From Gemmatimonadota bacterium (GTDB taxonomy: Bacteria > Gemmatimonadota > Gemmatimonadetes > Gemmatimonadales > GWC2-71-9), in the NCBI GenBank assembly GCA_003220905.1, contig QHTS01000040.1, positions 1 through 15,960 of the forward strand: a stretch of 15,960 bases of DNA, in the 5' to 3' direction. Shown one piece after another: positions 1 through 5,888 of the stretch. Position 1 is the first letter of the stretch. The number at the start of each line of letters is the position of its first letter. Below the pieces are notes generated by a model. It had not been told where the DNA came from. It made no database searches and was given only the letters and a program-made list of their open reading frames with translations. Position numbers and translations under genes: made by a program.

Positions 1-194
1 CGGGCGGGCGGGGGGCGGGATCGATCGCGGGCGGGTGGTTCCTGCGAGAATTCGTGGAGGGATATCCCTGGGTGCACCTCGACATCGCGGGCACCGCGTA
101 CACCGACGGCGAGGGGCCGCACCAGGCCAAGGGCCCGACGGCCGTCGGCGTCCGGCTCTTCACCGAGTTCATCCTCAAGCGCGCGGGGGCGTGA
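1..194 (+). CDS. pepA: Leucyl aminopeptidase (M17 family), C-terminal end only
   Basis: Only the last 64 codons are in the window, in the frame whose codons start at base 3, ending at TGA 192-194. The peptide contains GGWFLREFVEG, then WVHLDIAGTAY and GPTAVGVRLFTEF. These match the conserved C-terminus of cytosolic M17 leucyl aminopeptidases, the end of the metal-dependent catalytic domain after the active-site segment, which lies upstream of the window. The family removes N-terminal residues from peptides using two metal ions in a hexamer. The stop overlaps the GTG start of the next gene by four bases (GTGA), so the two are probably co-translated. The family call is firm; the metal ligands and full length cannot be checked here. 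Confidence 0.86.
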   Translation, partial: GGRGAGSIAGGWFLREFVEGYPWVHLDIAGTAYTDGEGPHQAKGPTAVGVRLFTEFILKRAGA

Positions 195-1981
195 CCCGCG
201 GCCTCCCGAGCGCCGCCGCGTTGCTCCTCGTCGCGGCCGGAGCCGCCGCTCAGGTCGACAGCATGGCGCGCCGCGACACCCTCGGGCGCGACTCCACGGC
301 GCGCCGGGACACGACAGCCCGGGACACCGTGCCGCGCTACCTCCCCGTGTTCCTCGAGGCGATCCCGGCCGGGCCGCTGCCGCGCGGCACGCGCTACACG
401 TTCACCACCGATTCGCTCGTACTCTCGAACGTCCAGACGCTGTCGGACCTGCTCGCCCACATCCCGGGCGTGTACGTCGCGCGCGGCGGCATCTACGGCG
501 CCGGAGAGATCGTGATGTACGGCGGGCGCGGGGCGGCGGGGCTCGAGATCTACTGGGACGGCGTCCCCTACCTGCCGCTCGGGCGCGATTCGGTGTTCCT
601 CGACCCCGCCCGTATCTCGCTCGCGCCGCTCGAGCGCATCGACGTGATCGTGCTGCCGGCCTCGCTGCGCGTCTATCTCGTCACCCTCCGCCAGCGCTCC
701 ACGGAAACCGCGTCGCAGGTCGGGATCGCCACCGGAGAAGTGAAGACGGCGAACTACCGCGGCGCGTTTCTCCGCCGCTGGCGCTCGGGACTCGGCCTCT
801 CGCTCGTCGCCGACTACAACGACAACCAGGGCATCGAAGGCACATCCAGCGCGGCGTTCAACTCGAAGGACGTGTGGCTCAAGGCCGAGTACGTGCCGAG
901 TGCTCGGTTCGGGGTCTCATATCAAACCCTGAGCTCGCAGTGGCATCGCAGCGGAGCGGACCGCATCGCGGATTGGCATCCCCAGCGACGCGACGGCATT
1001 TTCCGCGTGTTCGCGGCCGCCCGCGACGACGGCCTCGGTCTGCGAGCGCAGGCCAGCGTCGCCACCTCCAGCGTGAGCCACGATGACGCGGTGCCGGATC
1101 GCAGCCTGTCGCAGCGTGCCCTCGAAGTCACGAACGACTGGTCCCGGGCGCATCTCGGTTTCGCCGTCCGGAAGGTCGACGACGCCCGGCCCTGGCAGTT
1201 CGAAGGCAGCGGCGCCTGGAGCCCGTTTCCCGGCCTCACCCTCGCGGGCGACGCGCGCCACGCCGAGTACAGCCGCGGGCGCTCCGGCCGTCGCGCGCAG
1301 CTCGCCGCCGGACTCATCCTCCCCGCGGGGTTGTCGCTGCGCGGCGATCTCGCGTGGGCGCACGACCTCCAGGCGCCGCTCGATTCCTCCGACTTGGGGC
1401 AGCGGACCGTGGACGGGTCGGGCGCGGTGCGCTGGGATCGCAGCTGGATCAGCCTCGAAGTGGGCGGCGCGACCCGCGATCCGTTCAGGCCGAGCGGCTT
1501 CCCCGTAGCGATCACGGCGATCGACAGCTCCGGTCCCACGCGCCTGAGCCCGACCCAGCGCACGCGCTACTTCACCGCGCACGGCGCGCTCCGGCTCCTG
1601 CCTGGATTCCAGCTCTCCGGCTGGTACTTCGATCCGCTGGTCCGCGGAGGAAATGACTTCGAGCCACCCTCCCACGCGCGTTTCTCGCTCACCTTTTATT
1701 CGAAGTTCTGGCGCGTGTACCGGAGCGGGATCTTCGGGTTGCGGGGCGAGCTGGCGATGGACTCGTGGAGCCGCGGGACTGCGGGCCTCGACTCCTCGGG
1801 CGTACTGCGCACCCTCCCCGAGGCGAGCGTCGCCGAGGTGAACGTGGAGGTGCGGATCGCCGGCGTTACCATCTTCTGGGTGCAGCGCAACGTCACCCTG
1901 CAGCGCGCCAGCTACGTCCCCGGGCTCGACTACCCACGCCGCTTCCAGTTCTACGGCGTCCGCTGGCTGTTCACCAACTGA
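191..1981 (+). CDS. TonB-dependent-receptor-like plug/beta-barrel outer-membrane protein
   Basis: This 596-residue protein starts at GTG 191, overlapping the previous stop as GTGA. The open frame extends upstream to base 35, but that part is an out-of-frame reading of pepA. Residues 1-20 form a signal peptide (hydrophobic ALLLVAAGAAA, likely cut before Gln21). Residues 27-46 are a low-complexity Arg/Asp/Thr/Ser stretch. Residues about 70-165 look like a TonB receptor plug: LSDLLAHIPGVYVARGG, then YGGRGAAGLEIYWDGVPY and LERIDVIVLPAS. Residues about 190-596 alternate polar and aromatic residues as in a barrel, and the chain ends in a strand-like FYGVRWLFTN. The barrel (about 400 residues) is shorter than in classical 22-strand receptors, and I see no TonB box or carboxypeptidase-like domain. 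The substrate is unknown. It probably sits in the outer membrane; whether it is a true TonB-driven transporter is uncertain. Confidence 0.72.
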   Translation: MTRGLPSAAALLLVAAGAAAQVDSMARRDTLGRDSTARRDTTARDTVPRYLPVFLEAIPAGPLPRGTRYTFTTDSLVLSNVQTLSDLLAHIPGVYVARGGIYGAGEIVMYGGRGAAGLEIYWDGVPYLPLGRDSVFLDPARISLAPLERIDVIVLPASLRVYLVTLRQRSTETASQVGIATGEVKTANYRGAFLRRWRSGLGLSLVADYNDNQGIEGTSSAAFNSKDVWLKAEYVPSARFGVSYQTLSSQWHRSGADRIADWHPQRRDGIFRVFAAARDDGLGLRAQASVATSSVSHDDAVPDRSLSQRALEVTNDWSRAHLGFAVRKVDDARPWQFEGSGAWSPFPGLTLAGDARHAEYSRGRSGRRAQLAAGLILPAGLSLRGDLAWAHDLQAPLDSSDLGQRTVDGSGAVRWDRSWISLEVGGATRDPFRPSGFPVAITAIDSSGPTRLSPTQRTRYFTAHGALRLLPGFQLSGWYFDPLVRGGNDFEPPSHARFSLTFYSKFWRVYRSGIFGLRGELAMDSWSRGTAGLDSSGVLRTLPEASVAEVNVEVRIAGVTIFWVQRNVTLQRASYVPGLDYPRRFQFYGVRWLFTN

Positions 1982-1983
1982 AG

Positions 1984-2012
1984 TTGACCTAAGTGCTTTG
2001 CGTAACTACGTT
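1984..2012 (+). promoter_or_regulatory. Candidate promoter of the yicC-led gene cluster
   Basis: The 39-base gap before yicC is the most AT-rich spot between genes. It holds TTGACC at 1984-1989 and, 17 bases later, TACGTT at 2007-2012, running into TTTAAAG. TTGACC matches the sigma-70 -35 consensus at five of six bases, and TACGTT matches the -10 at the key first, second and last bases. TACGTTT also fits the TAnnTTT-type -7 box known from Bacteroidota, a related group. The box ends 8 bases before the GTG start, so transcription would begin close to or at the start codon. This is read by eye with no experimental support. Confidence 0.5.
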
Positions 2013-2020
2013 TAAAGTCT

Positions 2021-2896
2021 GTGCCCCGGAGCATGACGGGTTTCGGTTCGGCCGAAGGGAACGTCCTCGGCGGGCGGCTCTCGATCGAGATCCGCAGCGT
2101 GAACCACCGCTATTTCAATCCGCAGCTCAAGCTGCCGTTCGAGCTCGGCGGGGTCGAGGCGCCGCTGCGCGAGCGGCTGCGCCAGCTGCTGGAGCGCGGC
2201 CACGTGACGGTCTCGGCGCGTTGGATCGAACCGCCACAACGCGAGGGGGGGGTCGCGCTGGACCTCGCCCGGGCGCGCCAGCTCGTGGCCGCCGCCAAGG
2301 AGCTGAAGAAGCGCCTGAAGCTCAAGGGCGACGTGGACCTCGCATTCGTGGCGCGGCAGCCGGAGGTGCTGACGCCGCGTCAGGACGGCATCGCCGCAGC
2401 GGAGTGGAGCGAGGTCGAGCCGATTGCCGAGCGGGCGGTTCGGGAGCTGCTCGGCATGCGCGCGCGCGAGGGGGCGGCGCTCGCGGCGGAGCTCGGGGGA
2501 CGGCTCGGGGCCCTCGAGACAGGCGCCGGGACCATCGAGCAGCGGGCGCCCGAGCGGCTCACGGGGGAGCTCGCGCGGTTGAAGAAGGCGGTGGCAGAGC
2601 TCGTCGCTGGCGTGCAGGTGGATGAGCAACGGCTCGCCGTCGAGGTGGCGCTGATGGCGGACCGCGTGGACATCACCGAAGAGCTCGTGCGGTTACGAAC
2701 CCACCTGGCCGCGTGTCGCGAGGCGCTCGCCACCGACGGGGCGGTGGGGAAACAGCTCGGGTTCCTCGCGCAGGAGCTGTTGCGCGAGGTGAACACCATC
2801 GGGTCGAAGGCCAACGACGCAGGGATAACGCAGACCGTGATCGCCATGAAAGGCGACCTCGAGAAGTTCCGCGAGCAGCTCGACAACCTGGAGTGA
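2021..2896 (+). CDS. yicC: YicC family endoribonuclease
   Basis: This 291-residue protein is of normal length for the YicC/YloC family, which acts on RNA as a metal-dependent endoribonuclease; E. coli YicC is implicated in small-RNA turnover. The N-terminus PRSMTGFGSAEG matches the conserved family start, so GTG 2021 is preferred over the internal ATG at 2033. The N-terminal domain covers about residues 1-155 (EIRSVNHRYF at 24-33). The C-terminal DUF1732 region holds RVDITEELVRLRTHL (215-229), GKQLGFLAQELLREVNTIGS (243-262) and MKGDLEKFREQLDNLE at the end, all family hallmarks. A Lys/Arg/Glu-rich helical stretch (about 130-200) joins the two. No Shine-Dalgarno sequence precedes the start. It overlaps gmk by four bases, a pairing common in many bacteria. 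Confidence 0.93.
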   Translation: MPRSMTGFGSAEGNVLGGRLSIEIRSVNHRYFNPQLKLPFELGGVEAPLRERLRQLLERGHVTVSARWIEPPQREGGVALDLARARQLVAAAKELKKRLKLKGDVDLAFVARQPEVLTPRQDGIAAAEWSEVEPIAERAVRELLGMRAREGAALAAELGGRLGALETGAGTIEQRAPERLTGELARLKKAVAELVAGVQVDEQRLAVEVALMADRVDITEELVRLRTHLAACREALATDGAVGKQLGFLAQELLREVNTIGSKANDAGITQTVIAMKGDLEKFREQLDNLE

Positions 2897-3594
2897 CGCC
2901 CCCCCCCCTCCCGCGCGTCGTGGTGCTCGCCGCCCCGTCCGGGGCGGGCAAGACGACGATCGCGCGCGAGCTCCGGACTCGGGCCCCCGACACGTTCGGG
3001 TACTCGGTGTCCGCGACGACGCGCAAGGCGAGACCGGGCGAGCGGGACGGTGAGGCGTACCATTTCCTCACGCGCGACGAGTTCGAGCGGCGGCGTGAGG
3101 CGGGTGAGTTCCTCGAGTCGACCGAGTATGCGGGGGAGCGGTACGGCACGCTCAAGAGCGAGGTCGAGCGGGTGCTGCGCAGCGGAAAGCATGTGGTGCT
3201 CGACGTCGAGGTGACGGGAGCCCGACAGGTTCGGAAGGCGTACCCGCGCCCGGCCTCCGTCGTGCTCTTCGTGATCCCGCCGTCGCCCCGGGTGCTGATC
3301 GAGCGGCTGCGCAAGCGGCGCACCGAGTCGGAAGCAGAGCTGTCGCAGCGGATCGACATCGCGACGCGCGAGGTCGAGACGGCGCGGCGCGAGATGGGGG
3401 ACGTGTACGACCACGTGCTGGTGAACGACGACCTCGAGACGGCGGTGGGTGAGGTCATCGACCTGGTGCAGGGAGGGGGGCGCGCGGGCGCGCTGCGTGC
3501 GCCCGGCGACATGGCTAGCTTGCTGTCGGGCTTCGTGCGACAGCTCGAGAGCGAGGCAGCGCAACTGAAGCAGTCTACCGGAAGGAGCAGGTGA
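2893..3594 (+). CDS. gmk: Guanylate kinase with C-terminal extension
   Basis: Guanylate kinase converts GMP and ATP to GDP and ADP in the cytosol and supplies the GTP/dGTP pools. The start is GTG 2893, overlapping the yicC stop as GTGA, giving 233 residues; the open frame upstream of it is only yicC read out of phase. The P-loop is APSGAGKTT (14-22), followed by the GMP-binding segment YSVSATTRKARPGERDGEAY (37-56), then ERYGT (82-86) and LDVEVTGARQVR (103-114). The lid region is rich in Arg (RLRKRRTES, 138-146). The usual core ends near residue 192; about 40 further residues (Gly-rich, then a helical QLESEAAQLKQS) form an unusual tail. Codons 3-6 contain a run of ten C. The gene sits directly before rpoZ, a very common order. 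Confidence 0.95.
   Translation: MTPPPLPRVVVLAAPSGAGKTTIARELRTRAPDTFGYSVSATTRKARPGERDGEAYHFLTRDEFERRREAGEFLESTEYAGERYGTLKSEVERVLRSGKHVVLDVEVTGARQVRKAYPRPASVVLFVIPPSPRVLIERLRKRRTESEAELSQRIDIATREVETARREMGDVYDHVLVNDDLETAVGEVIDLVQGGGRAGALRAPGDMASLLSGFVRQLESEAAQLKQSTGRSR
3583..3587 (+). promoter_or_regulatory. Ribosome-binding site of rpoZ
   Basis: AGGAG lies inside the last codons of gmk, six bases before ATG 3594. This spacing favours ATG 3594 over the adjacent in-frame GTG at 3591, which would be only three bases away. It is one of the few good Shine-Dalgarno matches in the window. Confidence 0.65.
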
Positions 3595-3806
3595 TGCGGA
3601 TCGTGACCCCGAGCGAAGTCGCCACGCAGACCCAGAACAAGTACCTGGGTGTGCTGGTGGCCGCCAAGTTCGCCCGTTTCGTGAACGAGTTCCCGCGCGA
3701 CCGCTCGGTCGACTTCGAGGAGAAGCTCACCACGCGGGCGCTGGACGAGCTGGTGCGCGGCCGGCTGACGTACAAGCTGGTGCGGCGGCGGCGCCAGGAA
3801 GGCTGA
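3594..3806 (+). CDS. rpoZ: DNA-directed RNA polymerase omega subunit
   Basis: This 70-residue protein matches the small omega subunit, which helps beta-prime fold and stay in the RNA polymerase core. MRIVTPSEVATQTQNKY followed by VAAKFARFVNE is the typical omega N-terminal region, and a helical, basic C-terminus (LVRGRLTYKLVRRRRQEG) follows. The start ATG shares its A with the gmk stop (TGATG), and an AGGAG lies six bases upstream. The stop overlaps the start of coaBC by one base in the same TGATG way. The order gmk-rpoZ-coaBC is widespread in bacteria, which supports the call for so short a protein. Confidence 0.92.
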   Translation: MRIVTPSEVATQTQNKYLGVLVAAKFARFVNEFPRDRSVDFEEKLTTRALDELVRGRLTYKLVRRRRQEG

Positions 3807-4999
3807 TGGCGTTCGCCGGCCGGCACGTCGTCCTCGGCGTGTCGGGCGGGATCGCGTGCTACAAGAGCTGCATGCTGGCCCGGCGGCTCACCGAGGCGGG
3901 CGCGGCGGTGGACGTCGTGCTCACCGCGTCCGCCGCCGAGTTCGTCCGGCCGGTCACGTTCGAAGCGCTCACCGGGCGCCCGGTCCTCACTTCGCTGTGG
4001 GAGCGGGACCGGGCGCTCGCGCACATCGCGCTGGCGCGCGAGCCGGACCTCGTGATCGTCGCGCCCGCCACGGCGAACGTCCTGGCCCGCGCCGCGATGG
4101 GCCTCGCCGACGACCTCCTCACCGCGTTGTTGCTCGCCCGGACCGGACCGGTGCTCGCGGCGCCCGCGATGAACGACGCGATGTACGCCCATCCCGCGAC
4201 GCGCGCCAACGTGAAAACGCTCGCCACGCGCGGCTGGGTCTTCGTGGGCCCCGAGACGGGCCCGCTCGCCGAAGGCCCGAGCGACCGTCCGGGCCGGATG
4301 AGCGAGCCCGAAGCGATCCTCGTGGCGGCGGAGCGGCTGCTGCTGCAGCGCGCGCCGTGGCAGGGGAAGAGCGTCGTCGTGACCGCCGGCCCCACCCGCG
4401 AGCATCTCGACCCCGTGCGCGTCGTCACCAACCCGTCGAGCGGCCGCATGGGCTACGCGCTCGCGGAGGCGGCCTATGCCCGCGGCGCGGACGTCGTCCT
4501 GGTCTCGGGGCCGAGCGACCTGCCGTTGCCGTTCGGGGTGACCGTCCATCGCGTCGAAACCACCGCGGAGATGCAGCGCGCGGCGCAAGCATTGGTGACG
4601 CGGGCCGACCTCCTCCTCATGGCCGCTGCACCGGCGGACTACCGCCCCACCCAGCCGTCCGCCGCCAAGCGCCCGCGCGCGAACGGCGGTCTGACCGTGG
4701 AGCTGGAAGCCACCCCCGACATCCTCGCCTCGCTCAAGCGCCCGAAGAAATGCGTGGTGGTGGGGTTCGCGCTCGAGGTGGGAGGAAACGGATTGGCCCG
4801 AGCCCAGGCCAAGTTGCGGGAGAAGGATTTAGATGCGATCATCCTGAACGACGCGCACGAGCCCGGCGCGGGATTCGAAGTGACCACGAATCGTGTCACC
4901 ATTATCCGGAGGAGCGGTGACCCGATCGAGCTGCCGCTCCTTTCGAAGCGGGACGTGGCCGACAAGATCCTCGACGCGGTGGAGCAATCGCTGACGTGA
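3806..4999 (+). CDS. coaBC: Bifunctional phosphopantothenoylcysteine decarboxylase/phosphopantothenate-cysteine ligase
   Basis: This 397-residue protein has both halves of CoaBC (Dfp), which performs two successive steps of coenzyme A synthesis. The CoaC flavin half (about 1-180) shows GVSGGIACYK (11-20), His73 in ALAHIAL and PAMNDAMY (120-127, Asn123), matching E. coli His75 and Asn125. The E. coli catalytic Cys158 corresponds to Glu156 here (PLAEG before GRM), a notable difference. The CoaB half (about 187-397) shows VTAGPTREHLDPVR, TNPSSGRMGYALA (Asn209, the acyl-cytidylate Asn of the family), AAAPADYRP, a Lys soon after it, and VVGFALE. ATG 3806 overlaps the rpoZ stop by one base. The C-terminus overlaps the glycosylase gene by four bases. 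Confidence 0.94.
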   Translation: MAFAGRHVVLGVSGGIACYKSCMLARRLTEAGAAVDVVLTASAAEFVRPVTFEALTGRPVLTSLWERDRALAHIALAREPDLVIVAPATANVLARAAMGLADDLLTALLLARTGPVLAAPAMNDAMYAHPATRANVKTLATRGWVFVGPETGPLAEGPSDRPGRMSEPEAILVAAERLLLQRAPWQGKSVVVTAGPTREHLDPVRVVTNPSSGRMGYALAEAAYARGADVVLVSGPSDLPLPFGVTVHRVETTAEMQRAAQALVTRADLLLMAAAPADYRPTQPSAAKRPRANGGLTVELEATPDILASLKRPKKCVVVGFALEVGGNGLARAQAKLREKDLDAIILNDAHEPGAGFEVTTNRVTIIRRSGDPIELPLLSKRDVADKILDAVEQSLT

Positions 5000-5808
5000 C
5001 CGACGGGCGGGCACTGGCGCGCGAATTCCTGGAACAGCAGCGGCTGCTTGGGGGCGATCCGGTCATTTTTTCTCAGACCGGTTCTCCGGAGCCATCGCCG
5101 CAGGCGGACGGGCGGACAGGCGGTCAGGCGGACGGAAACACGCCGCCCCGGTCCGCCAGTCCCGCCGTCCGCCCGTCCGCCCCCCCCACCGAGCTTCCCC
5201 CTCCGGGAATCTCCTACGATCCCCCTGGCGGCGATCTGTTCTCGAACGACCCGGTGCCACAGGCGGTCTCGCTCGAGGCGATCGCGCAACTCGTGGCGAG
5301 CTGCACCAAATGCCGGCTGTGCGAGGCCCGCCGGCACACGGTTCCCGGGGAAGGAGCGCCGGAGGCCCGCCTGGTCGCGGTGGGGGAAGGGCCCGGACGG
5401 GTGGAAGACGAAACCGGGCGACCGTTCGTCGGGCCGGCCGGCGAGCTGCTCACCAAGATCCTCGGCGCGATCGATCTGCCGCGCGAGCGGGTCTTCATCT
5501 GCAACGTGGTCAAGTGCCGGCCGCCCGAGAACCGCTTGCCGCAATTCGACGAGATCGCGGCGTGCGTGCCATACCTGTTCCGCCAGATCGAGATCGTGAA
5601 GCCGAAGGTGATCCTCGCGATGGGCGGGACGGCGGCGCAGACCCTGCTCAATACCAAGCAGTCGCTGGGATCGCTGCGGAACCTGGTGCACCGGTTCCGC
5701 GGTATTCCCTTGATCGTGACCTACCATCCGGCGGCCCTGCTCCGCAACCCGAACTGGAAGAAACCGACCTGGGATGACGTCCGCATCGCCCGCCGTCTCA
5801 TCGGCTGA
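4996..5808 (+). CDS. Family 4 uracil-DNA glycosylase, iron-sulfur type
   Basis: This 270-residue protein removes uracil from DNA in base excision repair. The family 4 signature is clear: CTKCRLCEAR (103-112), GEGPGRVEDETGRPFVGPAG (130-149), NVVKCRPPENR (170-180), a Cys at 190, and YHPAALLRNP near the end. Cys103, Cys106, Cys174 and Cys190 probably bind the 4Fe-4S cluster. Start GTG 4996 overlaps the coaBC stop as GTGA. The N-terminus FLEQQRLLGGDPVIF (11-25) looks like a real conserved segment. It is separated from the catalytic domain by a Pro/Gly/Asp/Arg-rich linker (about 30-90), part of which (36-63) is encoded by a hairpin repeat element, so the protein is longer than the roughly 200 residues usual for the family. 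The C-terminus may overlap the original start of dnaB. Confidence 0.92.
   Translation: MTDGRALAREFLEQQRLLGGDPVIFSQTGSPEPSPQADGRTGGQADGNTPPRSASPAVRPSAPPTELPPPGISYDPPGGDLFSNDPVPQAVSLEAIAQLVASCTKCRLCEARRHTVPGEGAPEARLVAVGEGPGRVEDETGRPFVGPAGELLTKILGAIDLPRERVFICNVVKCRPPENRLPQFDEIAACVPYLFRQIEIVKPKVILAMGGTAAQTLLNTKQSLGSLRNLVHRFRGIPLIVTYHPAALLRNPNWKKPTWDDVRIARRLIG
5102..5182 (+). repeat. 81-base hairpin of 8-base repeats inside the glycosylase gene
   Basis: Four consecutive octamers (AGGCGGAC, GGGCGGAC, AGGCGGTC, AGGCGGAC; 5102-5133) are followed by a 17-base centre (5134-5150) and four inverted octamers (GTCCGCCA, GTCCCGCC, GTCCGCCC, GTCCGCCC; 5151-5182). The arms are complementary at 26 of 32 positions and would fold into a long stem. 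The element is 27 codons long, keeps the frame, and encodes residues 36-63 (ADGRTGGQADGN, then VRPSAPP). It falls in a linker between conserved parts of the protein. An element with the same geometry lies in radA. Confidence 0.85.
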
Positions 5809-5851
5809 GCGCTCGGCTCCCGAGTTCGCCGGCCGCCAGACTCCCTGGAGC
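5774..5851 (+). pseudogene. Probable original N-terminus of dnaB, now out of frame
   Basis: Read from ATG 5774, this stretch encodes MTSASPAVSSAERSAPEFAG followed by RQTPWS, which has the look of a DnaB leader just before the conserved Leu-Glu-Ala-Glu-Gln helix. After AGC (5849-5851) that frame turns to nonsense, while the next frame over picks up TALKAAELLDDTMFYREGHR from base 5853 and continues as DnaB. The usual LEAEQAVLGAMLLD-type segment is missing between them. The simplest reading is a short deletion that also changed frame, either real or an assembly or sequencing error. The comparison with related helicases is from memory. Confidence 0.55.
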
Positions 5852-5888
5852 AACGGCCCTCAAGGCCGCGGAGCTGCTCGACGACACG

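Noticed and set aside
35..190. Upstream extension of the plug/barrel protein to base 35
   Set aside because: This part is pepA read in another frame; the signal peptide begins right at GTG 191.
1982..2020. Terminator after the plug/barrel gene
   Set aside because: The 39-base gap shows no GC-rich stem followed by a T run.
2244..2252. Eight-G run in yicC as a frameshift site
   Set aside because: The reading frame and family motifs continue correctly on both sides, and runs of this length are expected in such GC-rich sequence.
5059..5081. CCGGTC, an 11-base loop holding six T, then GACCGG, in the glycosylase gene, as an attenuator or terminator
   Set aside because: The T run is in the loop rather than after the stem, the stem is only six pairs, and it encodes a plausible conserved segment (PVIFSQTG).
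5102..5182. CRISPR-like array
   Set aside because: The repeats are 8 bases, contiguous, without spacers, and inverted halfway; there are no cas genes.
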